DNA of 54,710 nt, taken from contig JBFMDA010000003.1 in assembly GCA_040754255.1 (NCBI GenBank), positions 1-54,710 on the forward strand, read 5' to 3'. A program made the position numbers and the translations under genes. The notes under the pieces are model-generated. The model saw only the letters and a list, made by a program, of their open reading frames with translations, searched no databases and had not been told where the DNA came from. This DNA is from SURF-25 sp040754255 (GTDB lineage: Bacteria; Omnitrophota; Gorgyraeia; Gygaellales; Profunditerraquicolaceae). Of this stretch, positions 22,778-31,681 are shown piece by piece; positions within the stretch are counted from its first letter, which is position 1; each line of letters opens with the position of its first letter.

Positions 22778-24610
22778 CTACCAATCGCAGCGCAGGCCCC
22801 ATTTTATCCACCGTGCCGGCTGCAAGACCCCTGCGACTTCTGAATAGTCGGTATCGGAAAAATTCTCAACGGCCAAAAAAGGCTCTAAGGTAAAGCCGTT
22901 GCGGGTTATCTTCTTTGACACATAGGCATCCCCTACGAAATATGTCTCGCCAAACTTACGTTCTATATACGAGAGCTGCCAACGCAGGTCTAAGCCGCAG
23001 ATGCGCTGGCGTATGCCTAAGAGCCATTGCTGTTTCGCGATATCGAGGGCGTATTTCGACTGAAAACCAGCCGCCTTATGGCGCGCTTCCTGAAATGCAA
23101 AAGATACCGTAACCTCCTCTAACCTTGTCCCCATATACCGCAAAGAAGGCTTTAGCGTACATCCAAGCTCTGCGCCCCTAAACTGTGCCTTACCCAGGTT
23201 TGTCGCCTGCCAGGCTTGCGAAGAAGTAGCGCGCGTCCAATCGATGAGATTACGGCCATTCCTTACGAATCCGTTAAGCTCAACTTCAAAAGGCGCATCA
23301 TACCAGCCGACCCCCAAAGAAAAATTATCCGACTTCTCTGCCTTTAAATCTGCATTCCCTTTATTTGCGGCATCGGAATAATAGAGTTCGGTGAACGTGG
23401 GAATCCTAAAGCCCCTGCTTACTTCGCCTTTCACCAATGCCCTGTGTTTGGCCGCCCAATACCCAAACCCGAGGTTATATGACGGCTGCTGCGGCCATTG
23501 TTGATAATGATCCAGCCGCACGGTTGCGTGCATATCTAATGCGTCGTGTATGCCGGAATGGATGCCTACAAGGCCGGCATTGAACAGGCGGGCGTGCTTG
23601 CCTAAGTTTGTCGAGTATATTTCATCCCTGCCTATGTCGCCGCCAAAGAGCAGGTCGCCGAAAGGTACGGCAACCGCGTATCTAGAATTTAGGCCATAGA
23701 CATAGGTCGTGTGATAATTGACCGAGGTAGGGCTATTTCTCCTTAAGATAAACTTGTCGCGGTGTTTTCTTAAAAATATACTATTGTGCAATTGCCCCGA
23801 ATACAGCTGGTTATCCAGGCCGGAACGCAGGAACACGGTTTCGGTGTGTTCTTCTTCTTCGGGGAACAGGTTAGAATAGAAGCTGTCAGCGCCAAAATCT
23901 TTTTTTTGGTAACCCAAGAGGAGGTCCTGGGTAAACCCATCCCATTCCTTGACAGCGTAGAGCGAGGCAATGGAATTCTTGAAATCGGTATTAGGCCTTG
24001 AGCCGCTTGAAACCGAATGATCAAAGGAGAGCCTGCCGGAAAAACCATCGCTAGGATACGATAACGAAAATGCCTGACCGAAGAGCGCATGCTCTCCGAA
24101 CGTCGCAGCAAGATGCGATTCTTTTTTAACCGGCTTCTTGGTGACGAAATTGATGCTTCCTGCCAATGCCCCGGTACCATAAAGAGAAGAGCTTGCATCC
24201 TTATGCACCTCTACCTTTTCAACGTCAAAGGCGGTAAGGGGCAGGTCCAGATTAAAATGGCCGGTCTGGGGGTCGTTGACACGCAGGCCGTCAATGAGTA
24301 TCCCTGCCTGCTCATAGGTAGAGCCTCTTAACGATATGTCTGACTGGATGCCGTATGTGCCGCGGCTGCGCACATCCAGGCCTTCTATCCTGTTCAGTAA
24401 TTCCGTAAAATAACCTCCGTGCGCAGGGCCCGCCATAGCGGCATCAACCGTATTCTTCCGGGATGCGGGGAAAAATGCATCAAACATATCCTGCCTGGGG
24501 GTTATGACGATTTTCTCAAGGGTATAGGAGTCATCGGCAAAGGCAATGCGGGGCAAGAAACACGCAAACGCAAGGAAAAAAGTAAGTCTCTTCTGTATGT
24601 GGTAACGCAT
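22778..24610 (-). CDS. TonB-dependent outer-membrane receptor
   Basis: A 610-residue receptor. A signal peptide (~1-25, ending IAFA), a TonB-box-like LEKIVITPR, a plug domain (~55-165: GGYFTELLNRIEGLDVRSRG, ISLRGSTYEQAGILIDGLRVNDPQTGHF) and a beta-barrel ending in Trp are visible. The size and plug resemble BtuB-like receptors, but no cobalamin riboswitch precedes it and no periplasmic partner is nearby, so the ligand is unknown. TonB-ExbBD are not in the window. It directly follows a terminator. Confidence 0.93.
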   Translation of the reverse strand: MRYHIQKRLTFFLAFACFLPRIAFADDSYTLEKIVITPRQDMFDAFFPASRKNTVDAAMAGPAHGGYFTELLNRIEGLDVRSRGTYGIQSDISLRGSTYEQAGILIDGLRVNDPQTGHFNLDLPLTAFDVEKVEVHKDASSSLYGTGALAGSINFVTKKPVKKESHLAATFGEHALFGQAFSLSYPSDGFSGRLSFDHSVSSGSRPNTDFKNSIASLYAVKEWDGFTQDLLLGYQKKDFGADSFYSNLFPEEEEHTETVFLRSGLDNQLYSGQLHNSIFLRKHRDKFILRRNSPTSVNYHTTYVYGLNSRYAVAVPFGDLLFGGDIGRDEIYSTNLGKHARLFNAGLVGIHSGIHDALDMHATVRLDHYQQWPQQPSYNLGFGYWAAKHRALVKGEVSRGFRIPTFTELYYSDAANKGNADLKAEKSDNFSLGVGWYDAPFEVELNGFVRNGRNLIDWTRATSSQAWQATNLGKAQFRGAELGCTLKPSLRYMGTRLEEVTVSFAFQEARHKAAGFQSKYALDIAKQQWLLGIRQRICGLDLRWQLSYIERKFGETYFVGDAYVSKKITRNGFTLEPFLAVENFSDTDYSEVAGVLQPARWIKWGLRCDW

Positions 24611-24630
24611 GCGAGAGAGGCTTTTTGATT

Positions 24631-24667
24631 AAAAAAATACCCGGCATTTATTATATGCAATGCCGGG
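24631..24667 (-). terminator. Terminator downstream of birA
   Basis: CCCGGCATT (24640-24648) and AATGCCGGG (24659-24667) form a 9-bp perfect stem with a 10-nt loop. On the minus strand a TATTTTTTT tract follows. It separates the birA transcript from the TonB receptor gene. Confidence 0.85.
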
Positions 24668-24709
24668 CTAATTGTCAACCAGATAAAATTTATAAGTTTA
24701 CATTAGGTA

Positions 24710-25666
24710 CTAACGGCAATGTATCAGGTCACCCGCGGTCACTTTGTCTATGAGCCCTGCGTCGTTACGGATCAGGAGGCCTCCGTCGCTATCAATATCG
24801 AGCGCCTCTCCTTCGATGTGCCTTTTTTGATACACGACTTTTACCCTTTTTCCTATGGTGAGCGCATACGCACGCCAGCGCGCAAGAATCGGGTCCGGGC
24901 CTTCTTTTTTAAAAAGGAAATAGTGCTCCTCAAAGCTTTCCAGGAGGCATGTAAGCAGTGCCAGGCGGCTGACAGCGGTTTTAAGCTGCTCTTTCAACGA
25001 GGTAGCGCCTTCAGGCAATGCGCTCTTGTCGCTGTTGACATTTACGCCTATCCCGATAAGGACAAACGATACCGCATCGAGCTCTGCCTTCAATTCGGTT
25101 AAGATGCCTGAGACTTTACGGTGCGAGAGAAGGATATCATTAGGCCATTTGATTTGTGCCCCCAGGCCGGTTGTGTGTTTTATTGCTTCGCATACGCATA
25201 CGGCAGTCATAAGCGTTAAGAGCGGGGTTTGCGAGGGGATGATGTTGGGCTTGATAATCAAAGAAAGGTATATGCCTTTATATTTCGGAGAAGCCCAGGC
25301 CCGCCCCATCCTTCCCCTGCCGCCGCTCTGCGATTCGGCGATGACTACGGTGCCTTCCGGGGCACCCTCAAAACCCAGCTGCATGGCCTTATCCATGGTT
25401 GAAGAAAGTTTATCAAAATAATATATCTTTTTGCCGATGCAGCGCGTGCGCAGGCCAACGCTTACCTCTGGCGGGAAAAGCCTGTCAGGTACAGAAACGA
25501 GCTGATACCCTAGATGGGGGACCGCCACAATTTCGTATCCGGCATCCCGCAACTCCTGCACGTGCTTCCAGAGCGCCTGCCTGCTGACCTTAAGCCTGTG
25601 GGCAAGCTGGTCTCCCGACACATAGCCTTGTCTTTCTTTTAAAAACGCGATGATTTTATCCTGCAT
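24710..25666 (-). CDS. birA: Biotin--[acetyl-CoA-carboxylase] ligase with repressor domain
   Basis: A 318-residue BirA. An N-terminal winged helix (~1-60: KERQGYVSGDQLAHRLKVSRQALWKHV split over the domain) suggests bio-operon repression. It is followed by the ligase domain with GGRGRMGRAWASPKYKGIY, IKWPNDIL and KVSGILTE, and a C-terminal SH3-like part. It activates biotin and transfers it to BCCP in fatty-acid synthesis. It overlaps the upstream AIR-synthase-like gene by 11 nt. No biotin synthesis genes are in the window. Confidence 0.95.
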   Translation of the reverse strand: MQDKIIAFLKERQGYVSGDQLAHRLKVSRQALWKHVQELRDAGYEIVAVPHLGYQLVSVPDRLFPPEVSVGLRTRCIGKKIYYFDKLSSTMDKAMQLGFEGAPEGTVVIAESQSGGRGRMGRAWASPKYKGIYLSLIIKPNIIPSQTPLLTLMTAVCVCEAIKHTTGLGAQIKWPNDILLSHRKVSGILTELKAELDAVSFVLIGIGVNVNSDKSALPEGATSLKEQLKTAVSRLALLTCLLESFEEHYFLFKKEGPDPILARWRAYALTIGKRVKVVYQKRHIEGEALDIDSDGGLLIRNDAGLIDKVTAGDLIHCR

Positions 25667-26723
25667 TGGTTTTCTTGAGGTATTCTTCGAATTTCTGCCA
25701 GAACGGGTCTATGCGCGGATGGACCAATTTCTTTTTACGCCCGCCCTCATGCGTATAGATCCCTTCTTTGCGAGGGACTATTTCACCGGCAATACTGGCA
25801 GGTATGGCGTGTGCCTTTAGCGCCTTTACCACTGCATGCGCGCGCTGTTTTTTAACTATTGCAAGCAAGGTGCCCTCGCTGATTGCGCGAAAAAGGTCGA
25901 TATCAAAACACGCGCAGGTTTTGCGCACTGCCTCCTGGATAACTATACTGTCTAAATAGACGCGCATACCTACACGGCAATGCACGGCCATTTCGTATAA
26001 ACCGCCCAATATGCCGCATTCGGTCGCATCATGCATTGCCTGCACGCCCCCTACGGAAGCAGCAATCTGGGCGTCTTTGACAGTAGACATCTGATAATAG
26101 ACATCCTGCGCATCCTTCACGAAAGAGCTACCGTAACGGCTTCTAAGGAACCGGGGGAAATATGCAGCCATAAGCCCGGTGGTTTCAATAGCCGGGCCTT
26201 TTGAGATCACGATGAGGTCTCCTGGCCGGGCATGGGGGATGATTAATTCTTTTCTTGCGCCGACACCGATCATGGTAGCGCCCCCCACCATGGGGTAGTT
26301 ACAGCCGGCATACCGGGCAGTATGACCGGTGACTACATTGATACCCAGCGCGCGGCACTCGCTGTGCACGACGCTCCATAACCGTATTAATTCCTGCTCG
26401 GTGATTTCCGGGGGGAGGTTAAGGTCGACCGATAAGAATCTCGGCCGGATGCCGCTCACTGCGACGTCGCTGGCAATGATGTGGACCGCAAACCATGCGG
26501 CCTTTTCGATCCCTAAGTCCCGGGCGATATAAAAAGGGTCGGTGGATAGCACCACTACCTCTTTACCCAGTTCAATCACCCCAAAATCAACCCCGTGCTG
26601 CGGTTCAACCAGCACTGAACGGTCTTTGGCGCCAAGCCGGGGATAAATGATTTTAGTGAAAAACTCAGGAGTGATTTTGCCTAACGCAGGGAGTGCGGGC
26701 GAATCTGTTTTATTTCTGCGCAT
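25656..26723 (-). CDS. AIR synthase/HypE-related PurM-fold protein
   Basis: A 355-residue PurM-like ATP-binding protein. It shows GKITPEFFTKIIYPRLGA, DFGVIELGKEVVVLSTDP, HIIASDVAVSGIRPRFLSVDL, GHTARY, the glycine-rich VGGATMIGVG and MHDATECGILGGLYE. The architecture matches HypE and AIR synthase-related proteins. Hydrogenase genes are absent, so HypE function is unsupported; the physiological substrate is unknown. It starts adjacent to the iscS stop and overlaps birA, indicating one transcript. Confidence 0.85.
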   Translation of the reverse strand: MRRNKTDSPALPALGKITPEFFTKIIYPRLGAKDRSVLVEPQHGVDFGVIELGKEVVVLSTDPFYIARDLGIEKAAWFAVHIIASDVAVSGIRPRFLSVDLNLPPEITEQELIRLWSVVHSECRALGINVVTGHTARYAGCNYPMVGGATMIGVGARKELIIPHARPGDLIVISKGPAIETTGLMAAYFPRFLRSRYGSSFVKDAQDVYYQMSTVKDAQIAASVGGVQAMHDATECGILGGLYEMAVHCRVGMRVYLDSIVIQEAVRKTCACFDIDLFRAISEGTLLAIVKKQRAHAVVKALKAHAIPASIAGEIVPRKEGIYTHEGGRKKKLVHPRIDPFWQKFEEYLKKTNAG

Positions 26724-27892
26724 TATTTCTTATGGTAGAGAGGGGACATGGCACGTAGTTTTTTGACGATTTCAGGAAGGTAGCGCAAAAGCTGTTCTAT
26801 GTCCGATTTCTTACTCCAGCGCCCCAATGTCAGCCTTAAAGAACCGTGGGCGAGCTCGTGCGGCAGCCCGATAGCCAAAAGCACATGCGAAGGCTCAAGC
26901 GACGTTGATGTGCATGCCGAGCCGGTCGAGGCAGCAATGCCCAGCATATCCAGATTAAGAAGCAAGGATTCGCCTTCAATATAGCGTATGGAAAAATTAA
27001 CGTTATTGGGGAGCCTTTGCGTCGGATGGCCGTTGAGCACCACCTCTGGCACCTTCCCAGGGATTTCTTTGATGAGGGTGTCGCGCAGTTGCATCTGCAG
27101 CTTTGCTTCCGCATCCATTTGTTGCTGGCACAATTCTATTGCCTTGCCAAGGCCCACAATACCAGGCGTATTATGGGTAGAGGCACGCCTGCCGTTCTCC
27201 TGATCGCCGCCGTGCAAGTAAGTACCTACTCGCGTTCCTTTTCTGACATACAAGGCACCCACTCCCTTAGGCCCGTAAAACTTATGCGCGGAGAGCGACA
27301 ACAGGTCAACATTGAGCTCATCGACCTTAACCGGAATGTGGCCTACGGTCTGGACTGCGTCGCTGTGAAAATAAACCCCCTTCTCCCTGGCAATGCTGCC
27401 TATCTCGGCGATAGGCTGGATGGTGCCGATTTCATTATTGGCGTGCATCACCGAAATAAGAATGGTCTTTGAAGTGATCGCCTTTTTGATATCAGACGGG
27501 TCAACCAGGCCTTCCTTACTTACCTTGACGTACGTTACCTTAACGCCCTGCTTCTGGAGGAATTTGGCCGGCTCAAGGAGGGCATGGTGCTCGATGGCAG
27601 TAATAATAATATGGTTTCCTTTTTTTTCGTTTGCGGATACGACGCCAAAAAGGCTCATATTGTTCGACTCGGAGCCTCCGGAGGTAAAGATGATTTCAGA
27701 GGGCTTTGCCCCTAAAAACGAAGCGAGTGCCTGCCGGGCGTCTTCGATCCCTTTCTTGGCTGCCTGCCCGAACGAATGGATGCTTGAAGGGTTTCCGAAG
27801 ACGTCGAAGAAATACGGCTGCATAGCCGCAATGACTGCCGGGTCAGTCGGTGTGGTTGCCGCATAATCAAGGTAAACTTTTAGGTCTTCCAT
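26723..27892 (-). CDS. iscS: Cysteine desulfurase (NifS/IscS)
   Basis: A 389-residue PLP enzyme that moves cysteine sulfur as a persulfide to Fe-S assembly and thiolation. The start is MEDLKVYLDYAATTPTDP at 27892; the longer reading to 28060 is an artefact running into the ferredoxin gene. The PLP Lys204 lies in SAHKFYGPKG and the catalytic Cys327 in the loop STGSACTSTS. It lies one base after the NIL-ferredoxin stop and is followed by the AIR-synthase-like gene. With IscU it forms a minimal Fe-S module and can also supply MnmA. Confidence 0.95.
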   Translation of the reverse strand: MEDLKVYLDYAATTPTDPAVIAAMQPYFFDVFGNPSSIHSFGQAAKKGIEDARQALASFLGAKPSEIIFTSGGSESNNMSLFGVVSANEKKGNHIIITAIEHHALLEPAKFLQKQGVKVTYVKVSKEGLVDPSDIKKAITSKTILISVMHANNEIGTIQPIAEIGSIAREKGVYFHSDAVQTVGHIPVKVDELNVDLLSLSAHKFYGPKGVGALYVRKGTRVGTYLHGGDQENGRRASTHNTPGIVGLGKAIELCQQQMDAEAKLQMQLRDTLIKEIPGKVPEVVLNGHPTQRLPNNVNFSIRYIEGESLLLNLDMLGIAASTGSACTSTSLEPSHVLLAIGLPHELAHGSLRLTLGRWSKKSDIEQLLRYLPEIVKKLRAMSPLYHKK

Positions 27893-27893
27893 A

Positions 27894-28301
27894 TCAAAAA
27901 TGGATCTCCATTGCCTTAGTGGGGCAGATCTTGACGCACAATTCACAGGCAACGCATTTGTTATCGTAAAAGTGCACCTTACGGGTAAGGGGATCAACGA
28001 CCAGCGCCTGCGTAGGGCATACAGGCACGCACACCCCGCAATCCGTGCACTTGGCTTCATTACGGATCACGTCTTCGCTTAAAGGCTGGATCTTGACCCC
28101 GGAGGCCTGCAGATACTCGATGCCTTTTTTGAAATTCTCCTGCTTTCCGCTCAATTCCATTACCATCAGGCCTTCTTCCTGAGGAGTCACATAGGCCTTC
28201 AGGATATTGAAGGTCAGGTCGTATTCCTTGACTAATTTATATACGATCGGCTTTTCTGCGATACGCTGCGGGAAGTGCAACACTATGCGCTTGGAAATCA
28301 T
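27894..28301 (-). CDS. NIL-domain 2x[4Fe-4S] ferredoxin
   Basis: A 135-residue protein with an N-terminal NIL domain (~3-75) and two [4Fe-4S] motifs, CTDCGVCVPVCP and CVACELCVKICP. In Methanosarcina the equivalent protein (MA1822) works with a DUF39 protein (MA1821) to make homocysteine from aspartate semialdehyde and sulfide. The DUF39 gene is two genes upstream here, so the same role is inferred. It lies 7 nt after iscU. Confidence 0.93.
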   Translation of the reverse strand: MISKRIVLHFPQRIAEKPIVYKLVKEYDLTFNILKAYVTPQEEGLMVMELSGKQENFKKGIEYLQASGVKIQPLSEDVIRNEAKCTDCGVCVPVCPTQALVVDPLTRKVHFYDNKCVACELCVKICPTKAMEIHF

Positions 28302-28308
28302 CTAGGCC

Positions 28309-28689
28309 TTAGCTCCCTGCCTGTTTCGTTTTATAATCCTCTATGGCTGCCTTCAAGGCCTGCTCTGCCAATACGGAACAATGAAGCTTATGCTGCGGCA
28401 GGCCCCCCAGCGCCTCGACCACCGCTTTATTGGAAACCTTAAGCGCCTCGTCAAGGGTTTTACCCTTCACCATCTCGGTCACGATAGATGAAGTCGCTAT
28501 TGCCGCGCCGCACCCTAAGGTCTTAAACTTTGCATCCGTGATGATATTATCCTCAACTTTAATATACAGCTCCATGATATCGCCGCAGACCACATTGCCT
28601 ACGCGGCCCTTGCCGCTGGGATTCTCGATCTCGCCCACATTGCGGGGGTGCAGAAAATATTCCATTAATTTATTGCTATAGCCTTCCAA
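28309..28689 (-). CDS. iscU: Fe-S cluster scaffold IscU/NifU
   Basis: A 126-residue scaffold with the three ligand cysteines Cys35 (VVCGD, with Asp37), Cys60 (LGCGAAIATSS) and Cys104 (KLHCSVLAE). The LPPVK chaperone motif of classical IscU is replaced by GGLPQHKLHC, as in NifU-type N-domains. It assembles clusters with the IscS encoded downstream, and here may support the Fe-S enzymes of the sulfur pathway. Confidence 0.95.
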   Translation of the reverse strand: MEGYSNKLMEYFLHPRNVGEIENPSGKGRVGNVVCGDIMELYIKVEDNIITDAKFKTLGCGAAIATSSIVTEMVKGKTLDEALKVSNKAVVEALGGLPQHKLHCSVLAEQALKAAIEDYKTKQAGS

Positions 28690-28706
28690 CGTGCCCTCCT
28701 GTCAAA

Positions 28707-29909
28707 CTATGTAACCGGCCTCTCATGCAGGGGCTTAAAACTATAACCGGATTCAGCGCCCGGCAATGACGCAACAGGCTCACTCAAAATAAAATCCCTT
28801 TTCTGGATCCAGGATTTCAATTCCTCCGCTATCTCTTTTGCCTTCGCATAGCTGGAAAGCGCTCCCGTAGGAACGGCCTTGCCTTCTACTTTGATCTTTC
28901 CGGACTTTAGCTGTGCATAGCTTACTTCCCCCAGCGCCCCTGGTATACACTGCGGATAGTTCTGGCTGTAATCTACTATAGGCGCATAGAGGTCTTCGTC
29001 TTTGGTCGCAACCTGCTGCGCAATTTCTTCATTCAGGACGGGGATAGGTACCCCTATCCCGACGGTCAGTGTTGTGCCGTAGCCGACCATGCTGGTGCCT
29101 CGCAGCCACTCTGCCTTCATCTGTTTTAAATCTCCTATGACCGCCAATGTCCCTGAAGGGGCTGCCGGCACGCCATTGGGTTTTCTCTTTACCGAAGGGT
29201 TGTGCTGTGTGCCATGCCATGCGACATACCCTATGCCGCCGCCTAAAAAGATCTTAGTGCCGATGCCGATCGTCTTATAATAAGGGTCTTTTAAAAGCGG
29301 GGATAACTGGCCTGCCGAACAATAATTCGCATTGCCCAGGCGCGGCATGAGTACGCCCATATATGTGTAAATGATCTTTTCCGAAAGGTTAACCGCAACG
29401 TTATAATTCTGGTAACAATTCCTTATATTAAACAGCACTGCTTCGTTCATATCCTGGAGTTTGACCAATGTCTCCAGTTTCCTGCGAGGATAGCAATCCG
29501 TGCCGTAGGCAGCAGCTTCAAGCCGCACATCTTTTCCTTCCAGCAGCTCTTGGATGACGTGCCCTCCTCCATAGCGGAATTCTCCGGGATAGATCTTATT
29601 GCGCGGGTCGTCATCGGGAAGCGCGGTCGCGCCCAGATACACATCCACAGCGGCAAACCCGGTATACGCAGGCACATCGTTAAATTTACACATCCCCCCG
29701 CCCAGCTTCACCCGGGGCTTTGAGTGGCCGACATTAAAATACGCGCCCGAAGAACACATGGGGCCGAACGTCCCGGTGGTCACCACATCTACTTCCTGGG
29801 CTGCTTTTTTAATGCCCTTCTTTTCGGCCAGTTCTATGATTTCTTCGGCAGTCGCAACGACTACCTGGCCCTTTTTTATCTTCTCGTTGATTTCTTTGAT
29901 TGTTCTCAT
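28707..29909 (-). CDS. DUF39 homocysteine biosynthesis protein
   Basis: A 400-residue HcyBio/DUF39 protein. Conserved features include VVTTGTFGPMCSSGAYFNVGH (in two parts), KLGGGMCKFNDVPAYTG, AAYGTDCYPRR, NYCSAGQLSPL and IFLGGGIGYVAWHGTQHNP. Established work on methanogen homologues assigns reductive sulfide transfer to aspartate semialdehyde, giving homocysteine. Association with NIL-ferredoxin, IscU and IscS supports that role. A promoter with TATAAT lies ~50 nt upstream. Confidence 0.92.
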   Translation of the reverse strand: MRTIKEINEKIKKGQVVVATAEEIIELAEKKGIKKAAQEVDVVTTGTFGPMCSSGAYFNVGHSKPRVKLGGGMCKFNDVPAYTGFAAVDVYLGATALPDDDPRNKIYPGEFRYGGGHVIQELLEGKDVRLEAAAYGTDCYPRRKLETLVKLQDMNEAVLFNIRNCYQNYNVAVNLSEKIIYTYMGVLMPRLGNANYCSAGQLSPLLKDPYYKTIGIGTKIFLGGGIGYVAWHGTQHNPSVKRKPNGVPAAPSGTLAVIGDLKQMKAEWLRGTSMVGYGTTLTVGIGVPIPVLNEEIAQQVATKDEDLYAPIVDYSQNYPQCIPGALGEVSYAQLKSGKIKVEGKAVPTGALSSYAKAKEIAEELKSWIQKRDFILSEPVASLPGAESGYSFKPLHERPVT

Positions 29910-29956
29910 ACGTCCGCTCTTTTGCTGCCGGTGATATAGCAGGAGGCCAAGGAAAA

Positions 29957-29985
29957 ATTATATCAAATTTATGCCCTTAAAACAA
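29957..29985 (-). promoter_or_regulatory. Predicted promoter of the DUF39-iscU-ferredoxin-iscS operon
   Basis: Minus-strand TTGTTT (29985-29980), 17-nt spacer, TATAAT (29962-29957). The leader is about 45 nt and shows no riboswitch. Confidence 0.6.
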
Positions 29986-30013
29986 AGGATTTTCCTATTG
30001 CCGGACACGCTGC

Positions 30014-30259
30014 CTACTGTGAGGCTAAGCCCAGCGCCTTGGTTATTCTTTCTTTATCAAAACCGATTATTATCTGTCCCGCAATATCCAGAACCGGCAC
30101 GCCCATCTGCCCTGATTTCTGAATCATCTCTTCGGCCTTTGCCTGGTCAGAAGACACATCATAGTTTTCAAAGGCGATATTATTATCCTTGAGGAACTGC
30201 TTCACCCTGATGCACCACGGGCATGTGGAAGTGCTATACACAATAACTTTCTGCTCCAT
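30014..30259 (-). CDS. Glutaredoxin-like protein
   Basis: An 81-residue thioredoxin-fold protein with the redox motif CPWC (residues 13-16 region, STSTCPWCIRVKQFL) and cis-Pro segment MGVPVLDIAGQIIIGFD. It is similar to NrdH/Grx-type electron donors. It is the last gene of the Rrf2-headed stress run, with a clear AAGGAGG ribosome-binding site. Confidence 0.92.
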   Translation of the reverse strand: MEQKVIVYSTSTCPWCIRVKQFLKDNNIAFENYDVSSDQAKAEEMIQKSGQMGVPVLDIAGQIIIGFDKERITKALGLASQ

Positions 30260-30269
30260 CCCTTCCTCC

Positions 30270-30743
30270 TTAAAGCGTTTTGTGTTTTATCGGTACCGGC
30301 GCAAGGTCAACGATCTCCTCTACCTCCATCGCAATCATATATTCCGGCCTGGGCAACATGGCTTCCGGATGCAGGGGATGGCCTTTTTCGCCGCGTATGT
30401 TCTTTACGATCCTTTTTGAGATCCGGGAAGATATCTTGTCTTCCCATGCCTTTAGTATGTGGGGGCCTGCATCCTGGCTCTTCAGTATCTTTGCCTTCCC
30501 TTTAAGGCAATACCCCACAAACCGATGCTCATCGCATACCGTAATACTGATAGAGGGGTTGCGCTTGAGGTTGGCAAAGGTTTTTCTTAGGTAAAGGTCA
30601 AGCAGATAGATACGGCCTTTCTTTTCAATGTCCACTATCCCCTTGCAGGCGCTGTGTATCGAGCCTGAGGCATCGAGCGTACAAACAGTGACCGCTCCCT
30701 GATCGCGCAGGAGTTGCGTTATATCGTCGTTGAGCTCTTTCAT
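30270..30743 (-). CDS. Pyridoxamine 5'-phosphate oxidase-fold protein
   Basis: A 157-residue flavin-binding split-barrel protein. VTVCTLDASGSIHSACKGIV, IYLLDLYLRKTFANLKRNPSISITV and YCLKGKAKIL match PNPOx-like proteins. These use FMN, F420 or heme; the actual function is unknown. It lies between the superoxide reductase and glutaredoxin genes, consistent with a redox role. Confidence 0.85.
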   Translation of the reverse strand: MKELNDDITQLLRDQGAVTVCTLDASGSIHSACKGIVDIEKKGRIYLLDLYLRKTFANLKRNPSISITVCDEHRFVGYCLKGKAKILKSQDAGPHILKAWEDKISSRISKRIVKNIRGEKGHPLHPEAMLPRPEYMIAMEVEEIVDLAPVPIKHKTL

Positions 30744-30755
30744 AGGTAACGCGTA

Positions 30756-31151
30756 TTAGGCGATTTCTATCCGTTGGGTATTTTGCCAGAGGCCGTGGAT
30801 ATTGCAATACGAAACGGCAAATACGGTCCCGGGTTTCTCGGTCTTGAATTCAAAAGACACTGACGGCAAAGTAAGAACCGTGCTGGTATTCGGGCCTTGC
30901 GTTGATTCCCCGTGAGCGACAAATTCTGCCTTTGCAGCCTGATACGGAAATTTTTCTGCGTCGGGAAGAAAATACACCTCAATCCATCTGATATGGTGCT
31001 CGGTGGTATTGGGGTGCGGGATTTCCTTGCCCACACTCACTGTTACCTTAACCGCGTCCCCTTTTTTTATTTTAGCGGCTGCCTCAATGACAGGGACGTG
31101 CTTTTCTTTCTTCCAATCGGCAGCCTGAAATAATTCTTTAAATTCTGGCAT
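30756..31151 (-). CDS. Superoxide reductase (neelaredoxin-type)
   Basis: A 131-residue class II superoxide reductase. The Fe(His4Cys) site is complete: His18 (EKHVPVI, with Glu16), His46, His52, Cys116 and His119 (SYCNIHGLW). The N-terminal desulforedoxin domain of two-iron enzymes is missing, but a separate 51-residue desulforedoxin-like protein is encoded two genes upstream. It reduces superoxide to peroxide without making oxygen, fitting an anaerobe. Confidence 0.95.
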   Translation of the reverse strand: MPEFKELFQAADWKKEKHVPVIEAAAKIKKGDAVKVTVSVGKEIPHPNTTEHHIRWIEVYFLPDAEKFPYQAAKAEFVAHGESTQGPNTSTVLTLPSVSFEFKTEKPGTVFAVSYCNIHGLWQNTQRIEIA

Positions 31152-31175
31152 CGCTTTTTCCTTTCTCTACATAAA

Positions 31176-31649
31176 TTACTTCAAATCCTCAAATGTTTCC
31201 TCATGCTGTGCCTCTTCGGAGAGGATATGGCAGACGAGCTGATAGGTAATATGGTCTTTGCCTTGGGTCTTTGAGGCAATCCTGTTATAGACATCAATAG
31301 CGCCTGCCTCGGCATCAGTGACTGTTTTGATAATCGCATCGTAATCATCAGTGGCCTTGGGGATCTTAGGATAGGGGTAATTGGCGTTCTTCTCAAGGTC
31401 AGAGATGCTCTCCACAAAAGTGCCGCCCAGCTCAAGGATACGGTTAGCCAGCTCTTGCGCATGCTCGGCTTCCTGTTTAGCGGTTTCCTCAAGCATCTCG
31501 GCCATATCTTCGTAACCGGCCCCGGTTACGGTGCGGGCAAGGTAGAGATAGGCATAATGCGCCAGCCACTCATCGGCATACGCCTTATTCAATTCATTAA
31601 GCAGGTCTTTCAGGTCGAGATTTGCGATTTTTTTAGCTTCTTTTCCCAT
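31176..31649 (-). CDS. Ferritin-like / bacterioferritin-type diiron protein
   Basis: A 157-residue four-helix diiron protein. Likely ligands lie in DEWLAHYAYLYLA, ETAKQEAEHAQEL, DAEAGAIDVYN and SEEAQHEETF, the paired ExxH pattern of ferritin-like folds. It could store iron or detoxify peroxide. It lies between superoxide reductase and the desulforedoxin-like gene. Confidence 0.9.
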   Translation of the reverse strand: MGKEAKKIANLDLKDLLNELNKAYADEWLAHYAYLYLARTVTGAGYEDMAEMLEETAKQEAEHAQELANRILELGGTFVESISDLEKNANYPYPKIPKATDDYDAIIKTVTDAEAGAIDVYNRIASKTQGKDHITYQLVCHILSEEAQHEETFEDLK

Positions 31650-31681
31650 GATTTCCTCCTTGTGGCTTGGTGCTTCTCTTA

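Noticed and set aside
24611..24709. Cobalamin riboswitch before the TonB receptor
   Set aside because: The 99-nt gap holds only the birA terminator; no B12-box is seen.
27893..28060. N-terminal extension of the cysteine desulfurase
   Set aside because: It lies in the ferredoxin coding region in another frame; the normal NifS start is at 27892.
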